Of a stretch of DNA of 64,000 nt, positions 34,864-42,494 are shown piece after piece. Positions within the stretch are counted from its first letter, which is position 1. Every line of letters starts with the position of its first letter. The notes beneath the pieces are model-generated. The model saw only the letters and a program-made list of their open reading frames with translations, did no database searches and had not been told where the DNA came from. Both the position numbers and the translations under genes were made by a program. The stretch comes from Desulfolutivibrio sulfoxidireducens (GTDB lineage: Bacteria > Desulfobacterota > Desulfovibrionia > Desulfovibrionales > Desulfovibrionaceae), in contig NZ_CP045508.1 of the NCBI RefSeq assembly GCF_013376475.1, positions 3,694,001 through 3,758,000 of the forward strand. Direction: 5' to 3'.

Positions 34864-35253
34864 ATGTCGGAACCCATCCGCGTCCTGGTCGTGGACGACG
34901 AGGACCGTTTCCGCACCACCCTGGTCAAGCTTCTGGGGGCCCAGGGGTTTCACGCCGAGGCGGCCCCGGACGGGGTCCAGGCCCTGGCGCTGCTCTCGGA
35001 AAAGCCCTTCGACGTGGTGCTTTTGGACGTCAAGATGCCGGGCTTAAGCGGCCAGGAGGTCCTGCCGCGCATCAAGGAGATCGCCCCCGATGTGGAGGTG
35101 TTGATCCTGACCGGGCACGCCTCGGTGGACATCGCGGCCCAGATGATCGCCGGGGGCGCGGCGGACTACCTGCTCAAGCCCTGCCCCCTGGACGAATTGG
35201 TGGGGTGCGTGCGGGCCGTGTACGACCGCCGCAAGGCCGTGGGGCCGAGGTAG
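34864..35253 (+). CDS. Single-domain response regulator
   Basis: A 129-residue receiver domain: VLVVDDEDRFRTT, phospho-acceptor VVLLDVKMPGLSGQE, LILTGHASVDIAAQM and YLLKPCPLDELVG. No output domain. It begins 15 bases after the second kinase behind AAAGGAGCGACAC. It is similar in length and sequence to the first receiver. It ends the cassette before the palindromic repeat and a convergent gene. Confidence 0.92.
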   Translation: MSEPIRVLVVDDEDRFRTTLVKLLGAQGFHAEAAPDGVQALALLSEKPFDVVLLDVKMPGLSGQEVLPRIKEIAPDVEVLILTGHASVDIAAQMIAGGAADYLLKPCPLDELVGCVRAVYDRRKAVGPR

Positions 35254-35275
35254 GGCCGAGGCTCGGGGCCGGCAT

Positions 35276-35313
35276 GGGATTCCAAAGGGCGAAGCCCTTT
35301 GGCCGCCGGAGGC
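35276..35313. repeat. Dispersed palindromic repeat, probable bidirectional terminator (copy 4)
   Basis: Identical to copy 3 over its whole 38 bases (GGGATTCCAAAGGGCGAAGC continuing to CCTTTGGCCGCCGGAGGC), with the same perfect 9-bp stem. It occupies the 88-base convergent gap between the receiver gene and the PEP-synthase-like gene. Confidence 0.8.
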
Positions 35314-35341
35314 ATATCCCTCCCTTCTCTTCCCATCCCGG

Positions 35342-37972
35342 TTATTCCCCCGCCCCCTCCCCGGTGAACTGGCAGGCTCCGGAAAAAAAGCAGTCGGCCA
35401 TGGCCGCGACGCTTTTCTCGTCCACCATGAGCATGTCCGTCTGCCGGGTGAACTGCAAAAGCCGCCCCATGGACACAAGCCGCTCCTCGATGACCGCCGG
35501 CTCGAACTTCTGGAACCGCCCGGCCACCCGGTCCCCGACCACCTCCACCGTGAACCCCAGCCGGGTCAGGATCAGGGCGATGCCCCGGGCCCGGCGCGAG
35601 CGCTTGACGTCGTCGGCCGCCCCGCCCTTGAACGAGAACGTGATGTAGTTCTTGTTCACGGTTTTGCCGCAATAGCAGTCGAGCACGCCGTAGTGGTAGC
35701 CCACCCGGGAGCTGAAATTGAGGTACTTGTCCGAGATGATCGCGTAGCTTTTGTCCCCGAACCGCTGCCCGCCAGACGTCGGCGAGGACAGCATCTGCTC
35801 GCCCAATACCGACATGAAGCCCTTAAGCTGCACCGGCCGGGGCGTGCGCACATGCTCCCGGTCCAGCACCAGGCCGTCAAGAAGGGCCAGAAACGGCCGG
35901 GACACGATCTCCTCCACCGCCACCTTTCCGCCCTTCCCCGCGCCCGGGGCAATGCCCCCGCCCAGGTCGATGACGTACAGGTCCAGGCCGGTCACGGCGG
36001 CAAGCCGCATGGCCATGCCGGCCTGGCCCGAGGCCATGTCGCTGATGCGGAACATCTCCGTGTACGACCACTCGTGCAAAAGCCGCATCACGTCGTGGAT
36101 GGTCGTGCACGAGGCCTCGCAAAAATCCTTGGACTTGGGGTCGAGCAGGTGCAGCGGAGCAATGAGCCCCATGACCCGGGTCAGGACCCCGTGCACCGGG
36201 GTGTCCTTCAGGAGGATCTCCCGGGGCGCGCCCAGTCCGGCCAGCTCCTCCACCCGGCCCCGGTAGATCGTCGCCGACCACGCGTCCACCGTGACCACCT
36301 CCCCCTCCGGCAGAAGCGAAAGCGCGTTCGGCACGCCAAGCAGGGTGGGCACGCCGAACTCACGGCACAGCGAGGCCATGTGCCCGGTGACGCTGCCGTG
36401 CTCGGCGACGATGGCCGCGCACCGGGGCATGACCACCATGTATTTCGGCGAGGAATGCCCGGCCACCAGCACCCCGCCCTGGGGAAAGCCCTCCAGGTCC
36501 TCGTCGCGAAGGACCCGGACCACCGGCCCCACGCCCACCCCGGACGAGGCCGGCTCCCCGCCTGTGGCCAGGACCTCGCGCCCCGTGACCCGGGGCATGT
36601 CCGGGCGGCCGCAGGCGCCCGCCATCTCCGCGCCCGGGGCCATGGCCAGAGGCCGCGACTGCAGGATCACCAGGCGTCCTTCAGGATCAAGGGCCCACTC
36701 CACGTCCTGGGGACACCCGTAGTGCCGCTCCAGGGAAAGCCCGTAGTCCGCCAGTTGCAGAATCCGGGCCTCGTCCAGGCAGGGCGCGGTGCGCAGCGCC
36801 TCGGGAACGGGTTTTTCCTCAAGCGTCCCATGGGCCGCGCCCACGAGCATCACCGGCTTCTCGCTGACCCGCGTCTCCAGCACGCCCGATCCGTCCTTGG
36901 CCACAACGTAGGTGTCCGGGTTGACCACCCCGTCCACGGCATACGGCCCAAGTCCCCATACGGCGTTGATGATCACCCGGTCCTGTTCCGGATGCAGGGG
37001 ATGGCGGGTGTACATGACCCCGGCGGCCCGGGATTCGACCATCTCCAGACAGGCCACGCTCATGGCCACGTCGTCGTCGGCGATGCCCTTGAGCACGCGA
37101 TAGGAGATGGCCCGGGGGGTGTACAGGCTGGCGGCCACGTACTTATAGGAGGATAAAAGCCGTTCGGCCGGGACGTTGAGGATCGACAGGTACTGTCCGG
37201 CGAAGGACAGCTCCCCGTCCTCGCCGATGGCGCTGGAGCGCATGGCCACCTTCAGGTCCTCGGGGGGGACGCCGGCCTTCCCGGCCATGTCCCGGTGGGC
37301 GTCCACGATGGCCCGGGCCACGGCCGGGGGCAGCTCGGCGCGCAGGATCAGGTGCTGGATGTCTTCGCTCACGGCCGCAAGCGAGGCCGGATCATCCAGG
37401 GCCAGGGTCAGCTTGAGCCGGGCGATCTCCTCGGGCAGGCCGGCGGCCTCGAAAAAGGCCCGGAACGCGGTCGTGGTCACGGCGAACCCCCGGGGCACGG
37501 GCAGGCCGACCCGGTTTCCCACCTCGCCCAGGTTGGCGCACTTGCCGCCCACGTCATCCACCATGGACGCGGTGACCTTGGACAGGGGCAGGGCGAAAGA
37601 CGTGTTTTCCTGGTCGCGCCGGGCCATCAGGGCCAGCTTGACCTCCTCGCGGATGCCTTCCACCAGGGTGTTCAGGACCGGACGGGGACGTCCGGACAGG
37701 CCCTCGAAGGCCCGGATCATGCGCATGGCGTGAAACACGGCCCGGCTGGACTGGGAGCGCACGTAGGCCATGCCGAAAAGCTCCCGGCCGTGCAGCTTGG
37801 TCTCCATGTCCGCGATGATTTTCAAAAGCTCGCTGTTGGACTCGAGGAGCTCCTGGAAAAAATTGTACTTGGCCCGGAAGGAGAGGCCCGCGTCCTGAAC
37901 CGTCGGGTCCCGGCCGAGGCCGTACTGCGTGGCCAGAAACCGCTTCAGCCGCGTGAGAAAGCCGCCGCTCAT
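35342..37972 (-). CDS. PEP synthase/PPDK-like protein with atypical C-terminal domain
   Basis: An 876-residue protein. A helical N-terminus (1-125) precedes a PPDK-type ATP-grasp domain (about 130-445; VGGKCANLGEVGNRVGLPVP, MRSSAIGEDGELSFAGQYLS, DVEWALDPEGRLVILQSRPL). The phosphohistidine swivel domain (about 455-580) keeps the catalytic His in EHGSVTGHMASLCREFGVP (His531). The usual PEP/pyruvate TIM barrel is not recognisable; residues 600-876 are a different domain (e.g. FGDKSYAIISDKYLNFSSRV, CYCGKTVNKNYITFSFKGG). It may phosphorylate a substrate other than pyruvate. The ATG at 37972 has AAAGGCGGGC upstream. It is a single-gene unit. Confidence 0.82.
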   Translation of the reverse strand: MSGGFLTRLKRFLATQYGLGRDPTVQDAGLSFRAKYNFFQELLESNSELLKIIADMETKLHGRELFGMAYVRSQSSRAVFHAMRMIRAFEGLSGRPRPVLNTLVEGIREEVKLALMARRDQENTSFALPLSKVTASMVDDVGGKCANLGEVGNRVGLPVPRGFAVTTTAFRAFFEAAGLPEEIARLKLTLALDDPASLAAVSEDIQHLILRAELPPAVARAIVDAHRDMAGKAGVPPEDLKVAMRSSAIGEDGELSFAGQYLSILNVPAERLLSSYKYVAASLYTPRAISYRVLKGIADDDVAMSVACLEMVESRAAGVMYTRHPLHPEQDRVIINAVWGLGPYAVDGVVNPDTYVVAKDGSGVLETRVSEKPVMLVGAAHGTLEEKPVPEALRTAPCLDEARILQLADYGLSLERHYGCPQDVEWALDPEGRLVILQSRPLAMAPGAEMAGACGRPDMPRVTGREVLATGGEPASSGVGVGPVVRVLRDEDLEGFPQGGVLVAGHSSPKYMVVMPRCAAIVAEHGSVTGHMASLCREFGVPTLLGVPNALSLLPEGEVVTVDAWSATIYRGRVEELAGLGAPREILLKDTPVHGVLTRVMGLIAPLHLLDPKSKDFCEASCTTIHDVMRLLHEWSYTEMFRISDMASGQAGMAMRLAAVTGLDLYVIDLGGGIAPGAGKGGKVAVEEIVSRPFLALLDGLVLDREHVRTPRPVQLKGFMSVLGEQMLSSPTSGGQRFGDKSYAIISDKYLNFSSRVGYHYGVLDCYCGKTVNKNYITFSFKGGAADDVKRSRRARGIALILTRLGFTVEVVGDRVAGRFQKFEPAVIEERLVSMGRLLQFTRQTDMLMVDEKSVAAMADCFFSGACQFTGEGAGE

Positions 37973-38644
37973 GGGTGTGCCCGCCTTTTGCCCGCATGAA
38001 GTGACGCGAACGGTCCGAGTCGCGGTATTCCGTCCGCTTCCGGAGTCAAATCTGGCCTTTTTCCCGACCAAAGGGAAGGCCCCGTCGCAATGTTCAGGGG
38101 ATCGACCTCAAACCCACGCGTACGGTGGCGCCAGGGAAAATCCACAAACATAGGGGACACTGGTTGCGCCACAGGCTCCCGCTCCACTCGATTCTTCCCG
38201 GAGAGTTGGGCGCGAAAAAGAGCTTTATCGACACGTTCGTGTAGAAAGCCGGCGCCGGGCATACAAAGACTTCCTGGCGAGACGAACTGTTCTTTGTAAG
38301 GACGTTTCGATTGCCATTCACCCTAGGACCTAGGAAGCGCAGGTGTTTGCGATCCTGAGCATCCCTTTCGTGGCCGGCGTGCTGAAAGCCAACCCTTCCG
38401 TATTCAGTATTCATTTTAATCCAGCGCACTTCTCCTCTGGACATTTGTGTGTTTTCAAGAGAATCTTTTTGTGCACAAGAAAATATAGCGCTGGTATTGA
38501 TACGACATAGAATGAGGAAACCAAAACTATTTCATACCATATTGATAAAATTCTCTTTTTAGCATAACAAGAGCAAAAATTTCTGACAATGCGATCATCG
38601 CCACGAATTAAAACCTTTGCGAAAATTCGCTTACGGATCGAGCC
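37973..38644. other. Intergenic region entering an AT-rich island
   Basis: About 670 bases. The first part is GC-rich and holds no supported gene; the motif CATAGGGGACACTGGTTG (about 38150) resembles sequences near IS ends, but no transposase fragment could be translated. After about 38400 the composition turns AT-rich towards the PilZ gene. Short minus-strand frames here have no family resemblance. Confidence 0.35.
38542..38570 (+). promoter_or_regulatory. Possible sigma70 promoter of the PilZ gene
   Basis: TTGATA (38542-38547), a 17-base spacer and TAACAA (38565-38570), about 70 bases upstream of the PilZ gene start. The -10 is weak, and AT-rich sequence gives such matches by chance. Confidence 0.35.
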
Positions 38645-39337
38645 ATGAAAGAAGATCTTCCTTTGCAAATTCTTGATAGTGAAGACATGCATGTGGTGAT
38701 CGGATCCAAGGCCATTGTCGAACCGCAGGGTGTCGGGGAACGATTCGTTTCGAAATTCATAGGATGGTCGGCAAAAAAATACCTTATCCTGCACCTTCCT
38801 TCCCATCTTGCCCTCCTCGAACATCTATACAACGAAAAAAAATTAATAATTCGCTATATATCTTGCGACGGAAAAGTGTGCGGATTCGAAACAAAAGTCC
38901 AGGGGCTTATCTTTACGCCTCAAAAAGTACTATTTGTGGATTTTCCAGAAAAAATCGTTGCCCACGGGATACGCAGTAGAAAGCGCATGAATGTATTCCT
39001 TGGAGGAGAAATATCTTTCAATAACATAAAATATCACTGTTACATTCTTAATCTATCTTCAACTGGCTGCAAATTAGTCATTGAAATCGATAACCATGAC
39101 ATAGTAACACCAAAAAATGGCGATACTCTTTATCTTAAATTCATACTTCCTGGAGTAAGTCCATCAGACTATTCCATTGAATGTTATATCGTTCGTATAT
39201 TCGAAAACAAAAAACGCGGGTTCAACCAATATGGAGTCAAGTTTGCGAATTCAAAGGAAAGCACTTTGACTTCCATAAATGATTATATCGCTCATTCGGA
39301 AAAATATATGGAAGAATCGTGTTCCCTCGACAATTGA
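38645..39337 (+). CDS. PilZ domain protein (c-di-GMP effector)
   Basis: A 230-residue protein with a YcgR-like plan: an N-terminal domain (about 1-105, VVIGSKAIVEPQGVGERFVS to VLFVDFPEKIVAHGI) and a C-terminal PilZ domain whose c-di-GMP motifs are RSRKRMN (RxxxR) and LNLSSTGCK (N/DxSxxG). It should bind c-di-GMP and adjust motility or surface behaviour. The gene is strikingly AT-rich compared with its neighbours, including Ile ATA and Lys AAA codons, which suggests acquisition. The ribosome binding site (GGATCGAG) is weak. Confidence 0.85.
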   Translation: MKEDLPLQILDSEDMHVVIGSKAIVEPQGVGERFVSKFIGWSAKKYLILHLPSHLALLEHLYNEKKLIIRYISCDGKVCGFETKVQGLIFTPQKVLFVDFPEKIVAHGIRSRKRMNVFLGGEISFNNIKYHCYILNLSSTGCKLVIEIDNHDIVTPKNGDTLYLKFILPGVSPSDYSIECYIVRIFENKKRGFNQYGVKFANSKESTLTSINDYIAHSEKYMEESCSLDN

Positions 39338-39630
39338 CCACAGATGTACAGAAATAGTATTCACCTGACAGTGTCGTCCCCGACGGGGTAGCGATTAGGC
39401 TGCTTCCATATCCCCATGCCGCGTGGAAGGAGTTCTCCCGCCTCTCTTGCCCCATAGCGGAGGGGATGGCGGGGTGGGCGCGTGACCTGCGCGTCTGGAG
39501 CGTCCTGTCTGGAGTGTCCTTGCACAGTATTGCGGACTCCGTTTGACTGGATACTCCAAACACTGTATTCCTCTTCATGAAGAGAGAATATGTGATTTTG
39601 GAAAAATGAATCCGTATTTGAAGACACGCC

Positions 39631-40542
39631 ATGCACATCAAGAAAATATTGCACAGATCCTTTTGGGCATTCTCCGTCGTCGCGACGCTCGCCTTGTTTG
39701 CCTGTCGCGCGGACAGGCTGCCCCTGTCGCCTGTCGAGGCGCGATCCATCGTCCTCGCCGACGGCGTGACCCTGGAGTATGGCCTCGTGGGAAGCGGCAG
39801 GCCGCTTCTTCTGTTGACCGGTTACGCCATGACCAGGGAGATGTGGGATTCCGGCTTCATACGGGAGTTGGCCCTCTCCCGGCGGGTGATTCTCATGGAC
39901 AACAGGGGGATGGGACAAACGCCCCTGGGCGATGCGGCCGAAATCTCCATCACCCGCATGGCCCGCGACGCCGTGGCGGTCCTGGAGGCCCTGGACCGAG
40001 GCCGGGCCGACGTGCTCGGCTGGTCCATGGGCGGCATGATCGCCCAGGAACTGGCCTTGGAACGTCCGGACATGGTCTGCTCCCTGGTCCTTCTGGCCAG
40101 CGCCTCGGATATCGCCCCGCTCGTTCCCGAACTGGAACGTCTCAATGCCATGAACAGTGAGGAAATCCGCCAGGCCATGTTCCCCCCGGGGTGGAGCGCC
40201 GCGCATCCGGAAGCCTATGACCGGGTCATGCCGCGCCCGAGGCCGCCGGACATGCGGGTTGTCGCGGCGCAGTACACGGCCATGCGGCAATGGACCGGAA
40301 CGTCCGGCCGCCTCGGGGATATTCGCGCGCCGGTGCTGCTTCTGGTCGGGGCCGAGGACCGGGTCTGTCCGCCCGGGGCGAGCCAGGCCATGTATGAACG
40401 CCTATCCGGGAGGGCCGACGCGCCTCTGGCGCTTGAGGTCGTCGCGCAGGGATCACACTGGATGATGCATCAATTTCCTGAGGAACTCGCCAGGATGGTG
40501 AACGCCTTCCTCCTTGCCCAGCACTGTGCTCCCGCGCGGTGA
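39631..40542 (+). CDS. Alpha/beta hydrolase, predicted lipoprotein
   Basis: A 303-residue alpha/beta-fold hydrolase. The N-terminus is a lipoprotein signal (SFWAFSVVATLALFAC, lipobox LFAC), so the enzyme is probably anchored at the periplasmic face. Nucleophile elbow GWSMGGMIAQ, acid GAEDRVCPPG and catalytic His in QGSHWMMHQF form a complete triad; the oxyanion region is LLTGYAMTREMWD. The substrate is unknown. The ATG at 39631 lacks a clear ribosome binding site. The 293 bases upstream (39338-39630) show no feature. Confidence 0.84.
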   Translation: MHIKKILHRSFWAFSVVATLALFACRADRLPLSPVEARSIVLADGVTLEYGLVGSGRPLLLLTGYAMTREMWDSGFIRELALSRRVILMDNRGMGQTPLGDAAEISITRMARDAVAVLEALDRGRADVLGWSMGGMIAQELALERPDMVCSLVLLASASDIAPLVPELERLNAMNSEEIRQAMFPPGWSAAHPEAYDRVMPRPRPPDMRVVAAQYTAMRQWTGTSGRLGDIRAPVLLLVGAEDRVCPPGASQAMYERLSGRADAPLALEVVAQGSHWMMHQFPEELARMVNAFLLAQHCAPAR

Positions 40543-40762
40543 ACATGCATGGTTTCAACGGTGGCATGGCATGACGCCTTGCGTTGGCAACGAAAGAGCA
40601 ATCAAGACTCGTCGTTGTGTCCAGAATGTCCTGAAACGTCCATTCCGGCATTCAAAAAGAGGGAGCCATTTTGCGTTGCCATCGTGACGTAATCCGGAAT
40701 GGATGTTGTTCCGAAACGGATGTCACCACATCTTTCACACTGTACACGCAGGGTGCGCCACA

Positions 40763-41536
40763 ATGATGCCTGAAGAATCCGGGAAGGAACGCCCGCCCGA
40801 TCCCGATGTGGAGATGCGGGAGGAGAAGGAATATCGGCGGCAGTTGCACCATTTCGTCACATCCTCCACGGAAAAGGGGATAGAACTGGTCAAGATCGGT
40901 GAGATCCTGAGCGGATTGCGCCATCGACGCACGTTTTTGGACATTGGGGCGGGTGGCGGCGACCTGACCATCCCGCTTTCCGGGTCGTTCAGGAAAACCA
41001 CGGTGGTGGAGCCCAATGCCCGCCAGGTTGCCTTCCTGCGCACACAGCGCCCGGAATTCGAGTGCATCCACGAATCCTGGGAGAAGGTCGCACTGGCGGA
41101 CCGGCGTTTTGATTTCATCCTCTGCTCCCATGTTCTGTACTACATAAGCCCGGGGAAGTGGTTGCCGACCGTGGCCAAGATGCATGCCCACCTGGAACCG
41201 GGCGGTCGTTTGGTCCTGGTCATCCAGTCCCCCATTGGCCAGGTTGCCGAGTTCTTCAACGCCTTCACCCGCTACGACGTTCCGATTCTGGATGTGTGGA
41301 AATCCCTCGGAGAGGCCTATGGGGAAGAAAACCTTGATGTACGGTATTTCTTGAATGATATTCGTACCAAGACCTTGGAGGGCATGGTCGATATCGGCCT
41401 TTTTCTGCTGTGCGACCCCAGCCTGCGACGGCGCCGGCCGGAGATTGCCGCCTATTTTCAGCAACGGCATCGGATTCCCGGAGGCTATCGCCTCGTTCAG
41501 GATGAAATCCTGCTGTCCGTGTCCAAAAGCGGATAG
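40763..41536 (+). CDS. Class I SAM-dependent methyltransferase
   Basis: A 257-residue cytoplasmic methyltransferase. Motif I TFLDIGAGGGDLTIPL, post-I acidic residue TTVVEPNARQ, motif IV-like FDFILCSHVLYYIS and post-motif LEPGGRLVLVIQSP fit the Rossmann-type fold. The N-terminal REEKEYRRQLHHFV helix is typical of small-molecule methyltransferases. ATG 40763 (MMPEES) with AGGGTG upstream is preferred to an in-frame ATG at 40703. The substrate is unknown, and no operon partner is evident. Confidence 0.83.
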   Translation: MMPEESGKERPPDPDVEMREEKEYRRQLHHFVTSSTEKGIELVKIGEILSGLRHRRTFLDIGAGGGDLTIPLSGSFRKTTVVEPNARQVAFLRTQRPEFECIHESWEKVALADRRFDFILCSHVLYYISPGKWLPTVAKMHAHLEPGGRLVLVIQSPIGQVAEFFNAFTRYDVPILDVWKSLGEAYGEENLDVRYFLNDIRTKTLEGMVDIGLFLLCDPSLRRRRPEIAAYFQQRHRIPGGYRLVQDEILLSVSKSG

Positions 41537-41655
41537 TCCCGTTCCGGGGCCATGGGGTTCCGCTTGCCCATGCGCCGCCCCCTTGTTTGCCATACGCGGC
41601 GGGAAACGCTAGATTTCCGGAAAAACGGGCCGATCGGCCCGAAAGGACGCGGCCC

Positions 41656-41745
41656 ATGGACCCCAATACGCTCATCGTCGCCGCCGTGATCGTCCTGGCC
41701 CTGGTCGTGGGCGCGGTCATCGGCGCCCGGCTGCGGCGCAAATAG
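41656..41745 (+). CDS. Putative 29-residue single-pass membrane protein
   Basis: MDPNTLIVAAVIVLALVVGA followed by VIGARLRRK: one continuous hydrophobic helix with a positively charged end. AAAGGA lies eight bases before the ATG, and the stop is 19 bases before the prepilin peptidase gene. Size and layout fit a small membrane protein made with the peptidase, but a sequence this short could also be chance. Confidence 0.45.
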   Translation: MDPNTLIVAAVIVLALVVGAVIGARLRRK

Positions 41746-41764
41746 ACCCGGCGGATACACGCCC

Positions 41765-42304
41765 ATGCCGACCTCCGGACCCGCCGCCCATGTTCTTTAC
41801 GGCCTGCTGGCCGCCGTGACTGTCTTGGCCGCGTGGCGGGACGCGCGCACGGGAAAGATCCCCAACGCCGTGACCTTCCCGGCCATGCTGATCTTCCTGA
41901 CCGGCCACGCCATCCTCGGCGGCCTGGACGGCCTGCTTTTCTCCCTGGCCGGGCTTGGCGCGGGCCTGACCTTCCTGCTCATCCCGCACCTGTTCGGCTA
42001 CCTGGGCGCGGGCGACGTCAAGCTCATGGCCGTGGTCGGCGCGGCCCTCGGGATTTCCGCCCTGCTCACGGTCTTTTTGTTCACCAGCATCGCCGGGGGC
42101 GGGCTCATCCTGTTGCACCTCTTCCTTCCCCGCCGCCCGGTCGCGACGGATGCCGCGACTCCCGGGCCGGCCCCCGACGCGGCCCCGAAAAAGCCCCCCC
42201 GCACCGGCGCGCGACGGGTGCGCTACGGGGTGGCCATCGCCCTGGGGACCGTGGCCGCCATGGCCTGGCGGCTGTCCGGCCGGGACTACATCGCCTTTTT
42301 CTGA
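41765..42304 (+). CDS. A24 family prepilin peptidase (CpaA/TadV-like)
   Basis: A 179-residue membrane protease that cleaves type IV prepilin leaders. Both catalytic aspartates are visible: AAWRDARTGKIPNAVT and YLGAGDVKLMAVVG (the GxGD motif). It has about five to six helices and lacks the N-terminal methylase domain of PilD, as in CpaA. A Pro/Ala-rich loop separates the last helix. No pilin or Tad secretion gene is nearby, so its substrate must be encoded elsewhere. Confidence 0.87.
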   Translation: MPTSGPAAHVLYGLLAAVTVLAAWRDARTGKIPNAVTFPAMLIFLTGHAILGGLDGLLFSLAGLGAGLTFLLIPHLFGYLGAGDVKLMAVVGAALGISALLTVFLFTSIAGGGLILLHLFLPRRPVATDAATPGPAPDAAPKKPPRTGARRVRYGVAIALGTVAAMAWRLSGRDYIAFF

Positions 42305-42494
42305 TCCCGGCCTTGCCGCCGATCCTTGAATTTTGTAGAAACAAACCAGGGAACAACGACGTTTCGCGGCACCAAAGCCTTGGCCGCACCGCCCCGGAGC
42401 CCCGCCTTTCTCCCTGGCGCAAGCGCCGTTTCCACCGCGGGCGCGCCGTCTTGGCGGACCACCCGCCTCCACCCCCGCGTCACAAGGAAACGCC

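Noticed and set aside
38094-38444. Minus-strand frame with a possible IS-end-like motif
   Set aside because: No transposase similarity, no inverted repeats or target duplication could be found; kept only as a remark on the intergenic region.
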